Of a stretch of 64,000 nucleotides of DNA, positions 22,548 through 33,798 are shown piece after piece. Both the position numbers and the translations under genes were made by a program. Location of the stretch: NCBI GenBank assembly GCA_946122785.1, contig CAMGYJ010000011.1:4774001-4838000 (forward strand), written 5' to 3'. The notes beneath the pieces were generated by a model. It was not told where the DNA came from, searched no databases, and saw nothing but the letters and a program-made list of their open reading frames with translations. How positions within the stretch are numbered: position 1 is the first letter of the stretch; every line of letters starts with the position of its first letter. This DNA comes from Linum tenue. Taxonomy: Eukaryota > Streptophyta > Magnoliopsida > Malpighiales > Linaceae.

Positions 22548-24566
22548 ATGGACGATTTGGGAAATGAACGACGCTCTAAAGAAAGTGATTCAGCTGTCCC
22601 CATCGATCCGCAAGGTGAAAGCTAGACGCCTTAATTTTATGAAGTGGTCCTGCGAAAATGTCTCGAATCCTCTGCGATTTTCGCACGATTGTTATTTTAC
22701 TTCTCTGTCTTACCTTTATTTGTGTTCTAGATGCCATTGTGGCTTCCATGGATTTTCGCGGTTTACGTTTGGGCACCAACCATCGTACCGTTGTGTCTCG
22801 CCTTGTCGCTATATGGTCAGAATACCAACACGGACAAATTTGGAAGAAAAGGACTCAGCACATGCTCTGGCTCGACAAAAAGGCGCGTTCCCACTTCTCA
22901 AACCATTATATGTATAAAAAGAAAAAATTACCGACACAAATTTTTATTACCCTCTTTGGTATAAATCATGCAAGTATTCTGAGTAACTAAGAAGTTCGCC
23001 TACCTATGCAAAAAACCAACAATTTCTTCGCATATTTCAGAGCCAGCTGGTCGAAGCTTTGGTTGAAGAGGAGCACATTCAAGAAATCTCTAAGAAGATT
23101 AAAATTGGCTGTTTGCATCAACTCCGTGATATTGTTGTTGGACCCGCAAGAGAAACACAACGCATTGTACCAAGAGAACTACGCCTGCACCTAACTCCGA
23201 ACCAGATCATCGGCCAGATTGAAGATAAGGAAGGCACATCACAATTTCCAGTACGCCGATACCTGCGATTCACTTTTTCATCATTGCCAATAAGAACACC
23301 CAAGTTTGAATGCCATGCAGGTAACGTTTTCTACATAACATCTTGACACAATCATTTTACAGCTTCCAATAACATATTAACAATTGAAATTACAGAAGTG
23401 ACAGGGTGTGTGCGCCGTATCACAGTTCCAGAAACCATCGAAGGTTGTCTAAGAAAGTAGGCGACTTGGTCATACAGGATGTCTGGTATGCTTTTCAGAA
23501 TTAAAAAAAACTTATTGTTGTTTGCAAATTAGAAACTCACGTATTTGCCTTGCAATCAGTGGAGATAAGGCAATTGTTCGCCATTATGGGTATGATATCG
23601 GTGAATTTTTAGAGAATGCACCAGCAGCTGAACAGTGCATGCCGTTGATTGTCAAAATTACATCACTGATGCGAGTAGCTCCTACCAACGACCATAAATA
23701 CCAATATGAGTTTGAATCCACACCTGCCAGTCGGCTCAGCATTCGTTCCTACACAGATGGCTGTGAGGATGGCATGGACATGTACAAATGAGTTGCTTTC
23801 ATTTGCCGTGCATTACTTTATTGTTTTATATTGCAGAACAGTAAAGGATAACTGACTAATTTTTTATTATCGCAAGATAGCTTTGTGCAGGCCCGCAAAC
23901 CAGTTTGGTACATCAATGGTCCAGCTGGAGACAAAATTGGTTGGCTCCGCACCAATCGGCCACCAAAGAAAACTCTAGCAGAAATCAAGGAGCAGCTCAA
24001 TGGCCAGCCAGAAAGACAAAAGGTACTTACAGAACTTAATGCTTTGCAAGATAAACAAGCAACCACAACATTCTTTCTCAACTTCTTACTAACCCAGTCA
24101 TTAAATTCTTTACCACAGATCCTTTATCAATGCATCATCGACATCTCACAGGTTGTGTATAGAAAGAGTATGTGCAGTTCAACTCCAGAACGACCAGAGT
24201 GAGTTTGCAACACCTAGGTCCACCTTTTTCTGCAACACTACTTTTCAAATTTTTGGGGCAAAACTAACCGCAGCCTTTTTTATTGCAAGCTTGCATTATA
24301 AATTGGCTGTCAAGTGTCATCAAGGTTCAGTCGAAGCTGATGTTGTGTTCGAACATGAAGCTGTCCTCTCACTAATTCATGTGTCGCCCGCAAAATTTCG
24401 TTACATGAAAAAAGAAGAAGTTGTGGCACTTATTAAGGGTAGTTGTGTCCAGACATTTGCAGCAGAGTTGTACATTGCCTGGCCAGATTTGAGCAGCAGT
24501 GCTTCCAGAGCTGCCGGACAGATCAGAGTTGCCACACTCTGGGACCGAACTGCCTTCGACAAATGA
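22548..24566 (+). pseudogene. Gene X copy 2 (exon 4 broken)
   Basis: Exons are 22548-22614, 22731-22882, 23041-23320, 23396-23485, 23560-23781, 23881-24022, 24119-24198 and 24290-24566. Undamaged, the product would be about 435 aa. All exons except the fourth are open. Exon 4 carries a net 2-base insertion after GCL (around 23452) that brings in a stop. Exon 2 ends at AAG followed by GC, so intron 2 would be of the GC-AG class, whereas copy 1 has GT there. The N-terminus is charged, there is a basic segment (WKKRTQHMLWLDKK) and the C-terminal exon is the best-conserved block. No known catalytic motif is visible. The copy is roughly 97% identical in DNA to copy 3. Confidence 0.75.
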
Positions 24567-25066
24567 TCATGCTCTCTCATCCATAACATTGTTGATCAAG
24601 AAATCGTTAACCATATTTTATTTCTTGTTCAAACTTCCCAGCTCCCTGAATTTCATGTCCCCCACGCATCATCGGATAGTTAATTATATGTATGCATGCT
24701 CGCAACTATCAGACACTTTTGCATATTCAGGTTCAGGGAGTTTATTTTGTGGGCCATATGGTCCTTATGGAAATCTGGACATAATGTTTAATGTTCCATT
24801 GATGGATGCTTAGGTTTTATTGAGATAGCAAGTTTGGTACCCGTGTGTTTGCATAGTGCAAAATTGCATGTTGATCTTTGCATTTTACATGACTCCAAAT
24901 CAAACTGACGAGTGCATAAAGAAGAGGTTTACAGTCCAATATAATTTTTTTGCAAAATACAAGATGCAAGTCTTGCATCCGATGATGCACAAATGGTAGG
25001 ATCTAAGTTACAAAAATTGCGCAATTTCAGCATTTCCCCGCCGCGTAGCGCGGGCTTATTACTAGT

Positions 25067-25170
25067 AAATTATTATTTATGCATGCTGTTTGAATTAAAA
25101 TAATCCAAAAATACAGTAGACCCAAATCAAACATTATATAGACTTATGCAATCAGTTATAATCTCCAGTC
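25067..25170. other. Short intergenic link after Helitron H1
   Basis: AT-rich flank between the Helitron end and the LINE poly(A) tail. No feature seen. Confidence 0.5.
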
Positions 25171-25960
25171 TATTTTTTTTTGAGAACTCACTACTGGTAT
25201 TTCATTGAAATCAATGATCAATTGCCTCAACGGCTACAATATCAACTACTGTTAAAGGCAAACAATTGTTCTCAAAAAGAGATTCGTCAGGAATAGTAGA
25301 AAGATGAGCTAGTAGGTGAGCAATATTGTTAGCTTCTCTATACGCAAAAGACCATTCACGAACATCCAGCTCCTCTGACTCCTTCAGTATATCCGAGCAT
25401 ATATTCCCCAGCTCAGTTCTGTTGATCCTGCCTTGTTTCAGCAGCTGGACAATTTTCCTGCAGTCCGATTCCACAACAACGGGACCAAGTCCCCTCTCCC
25501 ACTAAACTAATTCCATAAAGAACAGCCATACCTTCTGCAACATCTGGAGGCCACCTGACTTTGATTCTTTTGCTGGCAGCGAAGATTGCATTACCCTCCC
25601 AGTCTCTAAGGATGCACCCCAGCCTCACTTCTCCTCTGGTACCAACCCCTGCATCTGTATTTAACTTAAGAACTCCTATAGAGGATTTCTTCCACCTGTT
25701 ATCATTTCTTTGTCTCAGCCTAACTGAAGCATGATCCTTCCCTTGAACTTCCAGAAAGCAGTGGATGAACTCGTCTGCTCGGGGGAAAACCTGCCATTCT
25801 TCCAAGAACTTCTTATTGAACAAGACATTATTTCTATCCTTCCAGAAGAACCACAGTAAAGAGCTCAGTTGTGCCACCTCCTTTTCTGTATAGTTTTTAA
25901 CAACATGGGAGAGCCATTGTTTACAGGTGAGGCCTTCAGCCTTATAGTCTATTACTATCT
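25171..25960 (-). pseudogene. 5'-truncated LINE with RNase H domain
   Basis: The minus-strand frame from 25877 starts with the zf-RVT tail typical of plant L1 elements (SSLLWFFWKDRNNVLFNKK). An RNase H domain follows: LKLNTDAGVG, GCILRDWEGN, and after a frameshift near 25480, VESDCRKIVQLL and AYREANNIAHLLAH. The stop is at 25211. A run of nine A residues in the sense strand (25171-25180 region) is the LINE poly(A) tail. Only the extreme 3' end of the element remains, as usual for truncated LINE insertions. The 5' limit is approximate. Confidence 0.82.
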
Positions 25961-25984
25961 GATTCAGGGGGGAAAATTACATGG

Positions 25985-26240
25985 ACTTATGCCTTGTAAC
26001 AGCATAATACAACTACGTAGTGCAACTACACAAACTGCAAGAATCCCTTTAATTCATTCTCGCGACACAAACTTTAATTATTTAAACAACTTGGACCACG
26101 CATCAATCGGCTTCCTCGATCAGCATTAACTAACCTTGTAACAAAATTAATTAAGTGCGTAATTAGTCAAAACAGAAGAGAATAGGGTCGTCACAACATA
26201 ATTACATAAGACTAATCAATTCTTGACTTCAATTCATGAA
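25985..26240 (-). pseudogene. LTP3: 3' relic of a third lipid-transfer protein gene
   Basis: About 250 bp align with the LTP1 3' region at 240-480: GACCACGC...CATCAATCGGCTTCCTCGAT, AAGTGCGTAATTAGT and AGGGTCGTCACAACA. This covers the 3' UTR, the two-codon last exon (about 26128-26138) and the start of the intron. The splice acceptor before the last exon reads CAA instead of CAG. The main exon is missing. A LINE tail lies immediately to the left. Confidence 0.75.
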
Positions 26241-26573
26241 TTATGTGTTAGCTAACAAATCACGCATTTTGATTTCTTACACGTACCCAAACGAAAGCCG
26301 ATCTTTTTGGATTTTTAGAGTTTGCGTAGATTGAACACATCATCTCTTATGCTGCTAAACCACTAGCCTTTAAGTTATTGAGATGAAATGGTTTTGTATA
26401 TGATGTTGAATATGAGATTTTGCTTGTTAATTAGAATTTGGACGATCCAATATGCACCTTTGATAGATGTACGGTACGCTATGCATTTGTGCATAATCTA
26501 AACTCATCGATATGTTGGTCAGTTTATTTCAAGGTAAAAGTTTGTTAAATATATTTTTGACATCACCCAACTA
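26241..26573. other. Intergenic DNA
   Basis: AT-rich single-copy-looking sequence without a supported gene or repeat boundary. Confidence 0.4.
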
Positions 26574-26581
26574 GCTAGGAG

Positions 26582-27054
26582 TAGGGGTGTCCATTCGGGT
26601 TCGGTTTTTCGTGTTTACCTGAAACCGACCCGATTATATACATTTTCGGTTTTTTGGGTTCGGGTTTGTTTCGGGTTTTGGGTTTTTCGGTTTCGGGTTC
26701 GATTTTTCGTGTTTACCTGAAACCGACCCGATTATATACATTTTCGGTTTTTTGGGTTCGGGTTTGTTTCGAGTGTTGGGTTTTTCGGTTTCGGGTTCGG
26801 TTTTGCTTATCGGTTTTCGGTTCCAGCTGAAAACCTCCAATGATAGAACTCAGCCCGTATTCTTAGGCCGCCGAGTTTTCGGGTTTCGGTTTCGCTTTAA
26901 CCGAACCCGAACCGATAAGGAATTTTCGGGTTTCGGATAACCGAAACCCACAAGTTCTTATCGGGTCCGGGCTCAGTTTTCAGTGATTTTCGGTTTTCGA
27001 GTTTTTACGGGTTTCGATTCGGGTAACCGAAGCCGACCCGAACTGACACCCCTA
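26582..27054. mobile_element. hAT-type MITE, 473 bp, perfect 8-bp TSD
   Basis: The ends are TAGGGGTGTC and its inverted partner GACACCCCTA (the right terminus reads TGACACCCCTA). GCTAGGAG flanks both sides (26574-26581 and 27055-27062). The interior is built of GGGTTCGGGTTTCGG-type words and contains an about 118-bp tandem duplication (from about 26595 and again from about 26713). There is no transposase. Confidence 0.9.
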
Positions 27055-27062
27055 GCTAGGAG

Positions 27063-28100
27063 GTGAAAGTTACGTTGGTGTGGTTCTAGTTGATTCTATC
27101 ATATTTTGCGGTTAATCACAATGAAAAGATTTCTAAATATACTACACAAATCGCACACTAATTTATGGGTTCGGTTGTTTTTGTCCGCAAATTACAAGCC
27201 TCTAAAATCATTAGTTCGTCAATTTCTAAAAGGGGAAAAGGATAAAAATTAAAAACATAAACGAGTCACAAAATGTGAGAACCATGTTATTCTTCAAATT
27301 GGAGGAACAAATTGGGAATCCTCAACGGCTCAGCTTATCTAGTGATAGGTTATTCTTCAATACCATCCAGGTAATTTACTGCATGTTTACTTAGACCATT
27401 TAACGGTCATTAATAAACAGGCGGCAACATGTCATTGTACTGTAATAACCAGCTCTCATCTCTCACCGAAACACTGCATGCAGCTTACAAATTTAAATAA
27501 CAGGGGAAAACGAAAGGCTGGCAGTTGCTTGTGTTATGAGTCAGCTTACTTCGTAGCAACTTCGAGCATTTTGTTTGAATCCTTCCAGATATTCAATCTT
27601 TCATCTAATGCGTTGACTTTGTATATACATACCTACTTTCATGTGGTAGAGGCTTCTTGACTCGACTCTCATCTATACTTCTAGAATTGAGCTCCAAAGT
27701 ATGCTTCACAAACAAGTTCCCAGACTTGGCCATTTTCAGGCAGTTTCCCAGTTTTGGCATAGCCTTTTGATCAGGTTTAAAAAACGGTCTTCTGGACTTC
27801 CTCGAGCTCCCAAGCACTTCAATGTGTAGAGGGACACTCCAGCTTCAAAACAAGCAATTAATAGAGGGACACTCCAGCTTCAAAACAAGTCATTGATCTC
27901 CAATTTCCATCTAGCCAATTGTAAGATATGAATATCCAAAGTAGACAACATAAAACTGTTTTTACACTGAAACAACATATTAGGTCGATCTAATCTTAAC
28001 TGAGGTCGACCGAAAAGTACAAGTTGTGGTAACTTGCAAGGCACTATAAGCACACCCTAATTGATAATGCGGAGCATGTCATTGACATAACCAGAACTTA
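27063..28100. other. Intergenic DNA with a small tandem repeat
   Basis: No supported gene. Two adjacent units starting AGAGGGACACTCCAGCTTC (about 27828 and 27863, 35-bp offset) form a short tandem repeat. Confidence 0.45.
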
Positions 28101-28280
28101 TTAGGGACGGCAACGGGGCGAATCGGGCCCGGGTACCCTGTATCCGCGCCCCGCCCATCATAGACTTCGGGTTTCCCCGTCCCCGGCCCAAACGGTGAAA
28201 CGAGTCTGGTAGTTGTACCAACCCCATTACCGCTGGGTTTTCGGGTGCCCGCGGGTCGAATATACCCGCTACAATACAAC
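28101..28280. repeat. Fragment of a GC-rich hAT-type MITE
   Basis: It begins TTAGGGACGGCAACGGGGCG and is rich in CGGGTACCC, CCCGCGGG and GGGTTTTCGGG. This composition is common at the ends of plant hAT MITEs. The opposite end and a TSD were not found. Confidence 0.4.
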
Positions 28281-28449
28281 AAAAAAATTAATATATGAAA
28301 AAACGTGAAAATAATAGATTGTAGTTAAGATCTTGAGTCTTACGCTCCGAGGCGGTTTAGGAATATGCTGATATTGACAAAAGATGAACGCTCGGAGGCA
28401 TTTTCATTGATCGAATCTCCTTTGGCTATCCCTCGGGGGCAACGATTCG

Positions 28450-30071
28450 GCTTACATGGGAAATTCAACAAAATACATCGCAGACTACAATCGCGATGAT
28501 TGCTTCAAAAGGTTGAGCGGCCATGCGTTCCAGGTCTTCGCAGCAGGCTTTTCTCCCATCGTTGCCAGTACTTATGCTGCTGGTCCTAGCTTTTCCCCAA
28601 CGAGAAATGGTCCTTCCCACGCAGCAGGCTTTTCTCCCATCGTTGCCAGTACTTATGCTGCTGGTCCTAGCTTTTCCCCAACGAGAAATGTTCCTTCCCA
28701 CGCAGCGGCCAGCTTGCCATGCCCCTCCTTTTGCTCAAAGTTTCTTTTCAGGACCATGTCGCTCTCTTCTAGCGGTCTTGGGTTTACCTTGGCATTGTAC
28801 GCCTTTGCCACCCTCAATCTTTCTTCAACGGTTCTGATTAGTGTTGCGTCTCGCCGTGTTTCGATCATGACCAGCTGATGAAGTAGCTTCCTGTGATTGT
28901 CCTCGGGGTCGTAAGTTTGGACTCTGAGCAATGGGAGAGCAATCTCTGTTGGTGCAACCGCCTCAGAACTGTACGTTAGTGCGAACGGTGTTTCCCCGGA
29001 GGCTTGCTTGTAATTTATGCGATACGCCCAGAGTATGTGGGGTAACTCCACGGTCCATCCTCCTTTTGCATCCTTCAGCCTCCTTTTTGGACGGCGCAAG
29101 ATGAGCTTGTTGGACGATTCGACCTATCCATTGGCTTGACGGAAAGCTACCGACGCCATGATGCAGATGATACGGTTTCTAACGCACAAATTCTCTAACG
29201 GTCTGCAATCAAACTGCGTACCATGATCAGTGATTATATTATGGGGCGTTTCGAACCTTATCATTATGTTGTTGAACAAGAACTTCTGGATCTGGGCGCT
29301 TGTGATTGTGTCGAGCGGTTTCACTTCGTGAAGTAGTCGACGACGGCCACCAGGTACTTCTTCCCTAGAGAAGCCATGGGGAATGGTCCCAATAGGTCTA
29401 GGCCCACTGTGCGAATGGCCACGGTCCTGTGAACCTCTTCACCTACTCATTGGGCATGTGTTGCTTGCTAGCATGGACTTGGCACTCGTGGCATCCTTGG
29501 ACCGCCTCCATCGCGTCTTTCTTTACTGTTGGCCAGTAGTAACCATGTAGCAGCACCATTCTCTCAATGTTTCTTGGTCCAAAATGCGACGCGCAAGTGC
29601 CTTGGTGGATTTCTTTTATTACCCATTTTGCTTCTTCTGGGCCAAGGCATTTCAAATATGTTCCCGAGAAAGATCTCTTGCACAACTGTCCTTCAACCAT
29701 GGTGTAGTGAACCGCCTTCCGTCTTAGTGCCTTAGCTAAGACAACGTCTGTAGGGACCACATCCTAGGTAGTCGACAAGTGGAGAGCGGCATTCGCCGAT
29801 CCCGTCTTCCACATTCATTATATCATAGTTAGAACCTGCCTCTTTTGTTATAGTGACATGGCGGTCCCCCTCGAAGTTCATTGCGGTTGCCAGCTTGGAT
29901 AAGGCGTCGGCATGGTGATTATCTTCCCTCCTTATATGTTCCAGCTTCCAAGTTTCCAACTGGGACAAGATACCTTTGACCTTTTCTGCCAATTTTGCGA
30001 GCCTCCTCTTTCACCTTATAATTTTCCATAACCTTGTTGACTACCAACAGCGAGTCTGAGTAGATGTGCAT
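28450..30071 (-). pseudogene. Ty3/gypsy RNase H-integrase fragment
   Basis: Read on the minus strand from 30071, the first block is RNase H (IYSDSLLVV, REDNHHADALSKLA). The integrase H2C2 zinc domain follows at about 29700-29450 (CHECQVH). The integrase core comes next: GPFPMASLGKKYLVAVVDYF, then KPLDTITSAQIQKFL, NIITDHGTQF and ELPHILWAYR. Last is a C-terminal tail (SDMVLKRNFEQKEGHGKL). Several frameshifts and stops separate the blocks, so it is dead. The core motifs resemble the Tat/Ogre side of plant gypsy elements. The left part includes an 81-bp tandem duplication (28541-28621 and 28622-28702). At 30072 it is abutted by a truncated Helitron. Confidence 0.85.
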
Positions 30072-30557
30072 TGATGTACGTGCTACTTACACAAACCTTA
30101 CCTGCCAGCAACTGCATTCATGCATGCATACTGAGATCAAGCGTAACATGCTAATTTATAAAACCTAACCTATTTGTTTGTCGGTTGCTTTTAGTTGGCC
30201 AATTGATGCAACCGTTTGTGTAATTTCCATTTTTCCTGAACCAACAAAGTGCTTCCCTACCTAACTTACTTTGCTTGTTGCTTTATTTACTTATAGGCTA
30301 CACATTACCATTGCACACTACAGGTTCTGCATGCTTTATCATGCTTGGAAGACCGCTGAGTCTTTACTTGGAGTTCCTGCTAACGAACTGTCGGCGCTAA
30401 CCCTCAACAGCATGGCCATTGCCCTCCAGAAATTGTTGCCATGAATGGACGTTGGTTTTCATTTGACATTCAACTCCCTAAACCTGGCTATTTACCTCAA
30501 ACCCCTTTGGAGTTCACCATCCTTTCTGTGGCCAACCTCAACCAGCCTCACCAGTAG
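30072..30557 (+). pseudogene. RPA1-like 3' remnant in Helitron H2
   Basis: Only the end of the RPA1-like gene remains. Intron 6, the first ~18 bases of exon 7 and most of exon 8 are present (PEIVAMNGRWFSFDIQLPKP block, stop TAG at 30555-30557). Exon 7 with its zinc-binding cysteines is deleted. Several single-base losses against 21550-21817 (for example near 30350 and 30395) break the frame. Confidence 0.8.
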
Positions 30558-31283
30558 TCCAAGCCAATATCAACATGCACATGAATCACCAGTCAACAAC
30601 ATCAATTGAAGTTTACCATTCTTCTTGCTGATCACATGGTGTATGCAAGTGCATCAATGAGTTTTATTGAATAAATCTCTTTCTCCAGATTTGCGGCAAC
30701 AAGATGTGTGCTTGGAAGATCTGCAGCGTACCCAAAGCTACTGATTTTGGCATAGATCAGCAACACTTTTGTCAAGAACAGAGAGTATATGTTCCTTAGT
30801 GTTTTATATTGGTTGGCTGTGTAAGTTATTAATAGGTAAGAAAAAAGTTCCCCAGTGAATCAAGTGTTCGATTTTCCACATAATGGTTCCAACCAAATTT
30901 GTAAGTTGGAGAAAATCAATTTTGTCAATCTGTAAAGAAAAGCCTCGATCTGTTGTGTTTTGGGCCCATGGGATTGATATACATATGCTTATATTAGTTG
31001 AGAGAACATTTTTATGTTCGGAAACAATGGACCCCACGGCCCACCAAAACATACAGGCCCAATGTCTGGCCCGTTAATGGCTCAACCTCTATAAACCCTA
31101 ATATCCTTCACCAGCTTAGAATCACAATCTCCTACAGATCCGCCGCGCAAACCCACACCTCTAACTGCCAGACAAACCAGACATCGGAGGTAATTCCCCA
31201 TCTTCTTCTGCGCCACTAATTTACAGTTTAAGATTACTACTCATAAATGGGTTTCGTCTGCTATTGCAGGGACCCCACCGAAA

Positions 31284-33298
31284 ATGGACGATTTGGGAAA
31301 TGAACGACGCTCTAAAGAAAGCGATTCAGCTGTCCCCATCGATCCGCAAGGTGAAAGCTAGACGCCTTTATTTTATGAAGTGGTCCTGCGAAAATGTCTC
31401 GAATCCTCTGCCCATTTTCGCACGATTGTTATTTTACTTCTCTGTCTTACCTTTATTCGTGTTCTAGATGCCATTGTGGCTTCCATGGGGTTTTCGCGGT
31501 TTACGTTTGGGCACCAACCATCATACCGTTGTGTCTCGCCTTGTCGCTATATGGTCAGAATACCAACACGGACAAATTTGGAAGAAAAGGACTCAGCACA
31601 TGCTCTGGCTCGACAAAAAGGCGCGTTCCCACTTCTCAAACCATTATATGTATAAAAAGAATAAATTACCGACACAATTTTTTATTGCCCTCTTTGGTAT
31701 AAATCATGCAAGTATTCTGAGTTACTAAGAAGTTCGCCTACCTATGCAAAACACCAACAATTTCTTCGCATATTTCAGAGCCAGCTGGTCGAAGCTTTGG
31801 TTGAAGAGGAGCACATTCGAGAAATCTCTAAGAAGATTAAAATTGGCTGTTTGCATCAACTCCGTGATATTGTTGCTGGACCCGCAAGAGAAACACAACG
31901 CATTGTACCAAGAGAACTACGCCTGCACCTGACTCCGAACCAGATCATCGGCCAGATTGAAGATAAGGAAGGCACATCACAATTTCCAGTGCGCCGATAC
32001 CTGCGATTCACTTTTTCAGCATTGCCAATAAGAACACCCAAGTTTGAATGCCATGCAGGTAACGTTTTCTACATAACATCTTCACACAATCATTTTACAG
32101 CTTCCAATAACATATTAACAATTGAAATTACAGAAGTGACAGGGTGTGTGCGGCGTATCACAGTTCCAGAAACCATCGAAGGTTGTCTAAAGAAATTCGA
32201 CTTGGTCATACAGGATGTCTGGTATGCTTTTCAGGATTAAAAGAAACTTATTGTTGTTTGCAAAATTCAGAAACTCACGTATTTGCCTTGCAATCAGTGG
32301 AGATAAGGCAATTGTTCGCCATTATGGGTATGATATCGGTGAATTTTTAGAGAATGCACCAGCAGCTGAACAGTGCATGCCGTTGATTGTCAAAATTACA
32401 TCACTGATGCGAGTAGCTCCTACCAACGACCATAAATACCAATATGAGTTTGAATCCACACCTGCCAGTCGACTCAGCATTCGTTCCTACACAGATGGCT
32501 GTGAGGATGTCATGGACATGTACAAATGAGTTGCTTTCTTTTGCCGTGCATTACTTATTGTTTTATATTACAGAAACAGTAAAGGATAACTGACAATTTT
32601 TTTATCGCAAGATAGCTTTGTAGGCCCGCAAACCAGTTTGGTACATGATGGTCCAGCTGGAGAAAAAATTGGTTGGCTCCGCACCAATCGGCCACCAAAG
32701 AAAACTCTAGCAGAAATCAAGGAGCAGCTCAATGGCCAGCCAGAAAGACAAAAGGTACTTACAGAACTTAATGCTTTGCAAGATAAACAAGCAACCACAA
32801 CATTCTTTCTCAACTTCTTACTAACCAAGACATTAAATTCTTTACCACAGATCCTTTATCAATGCATCATCCACATCTCACAGGTTGTGTATAGAAAGAG
32901 CATGTGCAGTTCAACTCCAGAACGACCAGAGTGAGTTTGCAACACCTAGGTCCACCTTTTTCTGCAACACTACTTTTCAAATTTTTGGGGCAAAACTAAC
33001 CGCAACCTTTTTTATTGCAAGCTTGCATTATAAATTGGCTGTCAGGTGTCGTCAAGGTTCAGTCGAAGCTGATGTTGTGTTCGAACATGAAGCAGTCCTC
33101 TCACTAATTCATGTGTCGCCCGCAAAATTTCGTTACATGAAAAAAGAAGAAGTTGTGGCACTTATTAAGAGTAGTTGTGTCCAGACATTTGCAGCAGAGT
33201 TGTACATTGCCTGGCCAGATTTGAGCAACAGTGCTTCCAGAGCTGCCGGACAGATCAGAGTTGCCACACTCTGGGACCGAACTGCCTTCGACAAATGA
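31284..33298 (+). pseudogene. Gene X copy 3 (exon 2 frameshift)
   Basis: Exons are 31284-31350, 31468-31620, 31779-32058, 32134-32221, 32298-32519, 32616-32754, 32851-32930 and 33022-33298. Exon 2 has one extra G (near 31491) that shifts the frame. Exon 6 is 3 bases shorter through a 2-base and a 1-base loss, which locally scramble and then restore the frame without a stop. Exon 4 is intact here, unlike copy 2, so copies 2 and 3 together show a fully open ancestor of about 435 codons. The promoter (TATA and telo-box about 31089-31101) and the 5' UTR intron match copy 2. No known family is recognised. Confidence 0.75.
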
Positions 33299-33798
33299 TC
33301 ATGCTCTCTCATCCATAACATTGTTTGATCAAGAAATCGTTAACCATATTTTATTTCTTGGTCAAACTTCCCAGCTCCCTGAATTTCATGTCCCCCACGC
33401 ATCATCGGACAGTTGATTATATGTATGCATGCTCGCAACTATCAGACACTTTTGCAGATTCAGGTTTAGGGAGTTTATTTTGTGGGCCATATGGTCCTTA
33501 TGGAAATCTGGGCATAATGTTTAGTGTTCCATTGATGGATGCTTAGGTTTTATTGAGATAGCAAGTTTTAGTACTCGTGTGTTTGCATAGTGCAAAATTG
33601 CATGTTGATCTGTGCATTTTACGTGACTCCAAATCAAACTGACGAGTGCATAAAGAAGAGGTTTACAGTCCAATATAATTTTTTTACAAAATACACGATA
33701 CGAGTCTTGCATCCGATGATGCACAAATGGTAGGATCTAAGTGACGAAAATTGCGCAATTTCAGCATTTCCCGCCGCGAAGCGCGGGCTTATTACTAG

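Larger units (their letters stand above)
16860..25065 (+). mobile_element. Helitron H1 carrying gene X - RPA1-like - gene X (5' end not located)
   Basis: The 3' terminus is canonical: a GC hairpin (CCCG-C-CGC / GCG-CGGG at 25037-25054), then CTTATTA and CTAG (25062-25065) followed by target T. The near-identical element at 30072-33798 ends at exactly the same base, in unrelated flanking DNA. This supports a true Helitron end. RPA1-like genes are established passengers of plant Helitrons. No Rep/helicase was found, so this copy is non-autonomous. The start given is the left limit of the cargo, not a mapped 5' TC end. Confidence 0.72.
30072..33798 (+). mobile_element. Helitron H2, 5'-truncated near-identical copy of H1
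   Basis: From about 30072 to 33798 it aligns with 21072-25065 at roughly 97% identity and stops at the same terminal CTAG (33795-33798), preceded by the hairpin CCCG-C-CGC/GCG-CGGG. The target T follows. The left junction cuts inside RPA exon 6/intron 6 and abuts a gypsy fragment. An internal deletion removes RPA exon 7 and the start of exon 8: sequence near 30317 corresponds to 21322 followed by about 21580. Confidence 0.82.

Noticed and set aside
25160..25975. TSD for the LINE fragment (AGTCTA near 25168 and 25947)
   Set aside because: Only about six bases match and the 5' limit is uncertain; not enough to claim.
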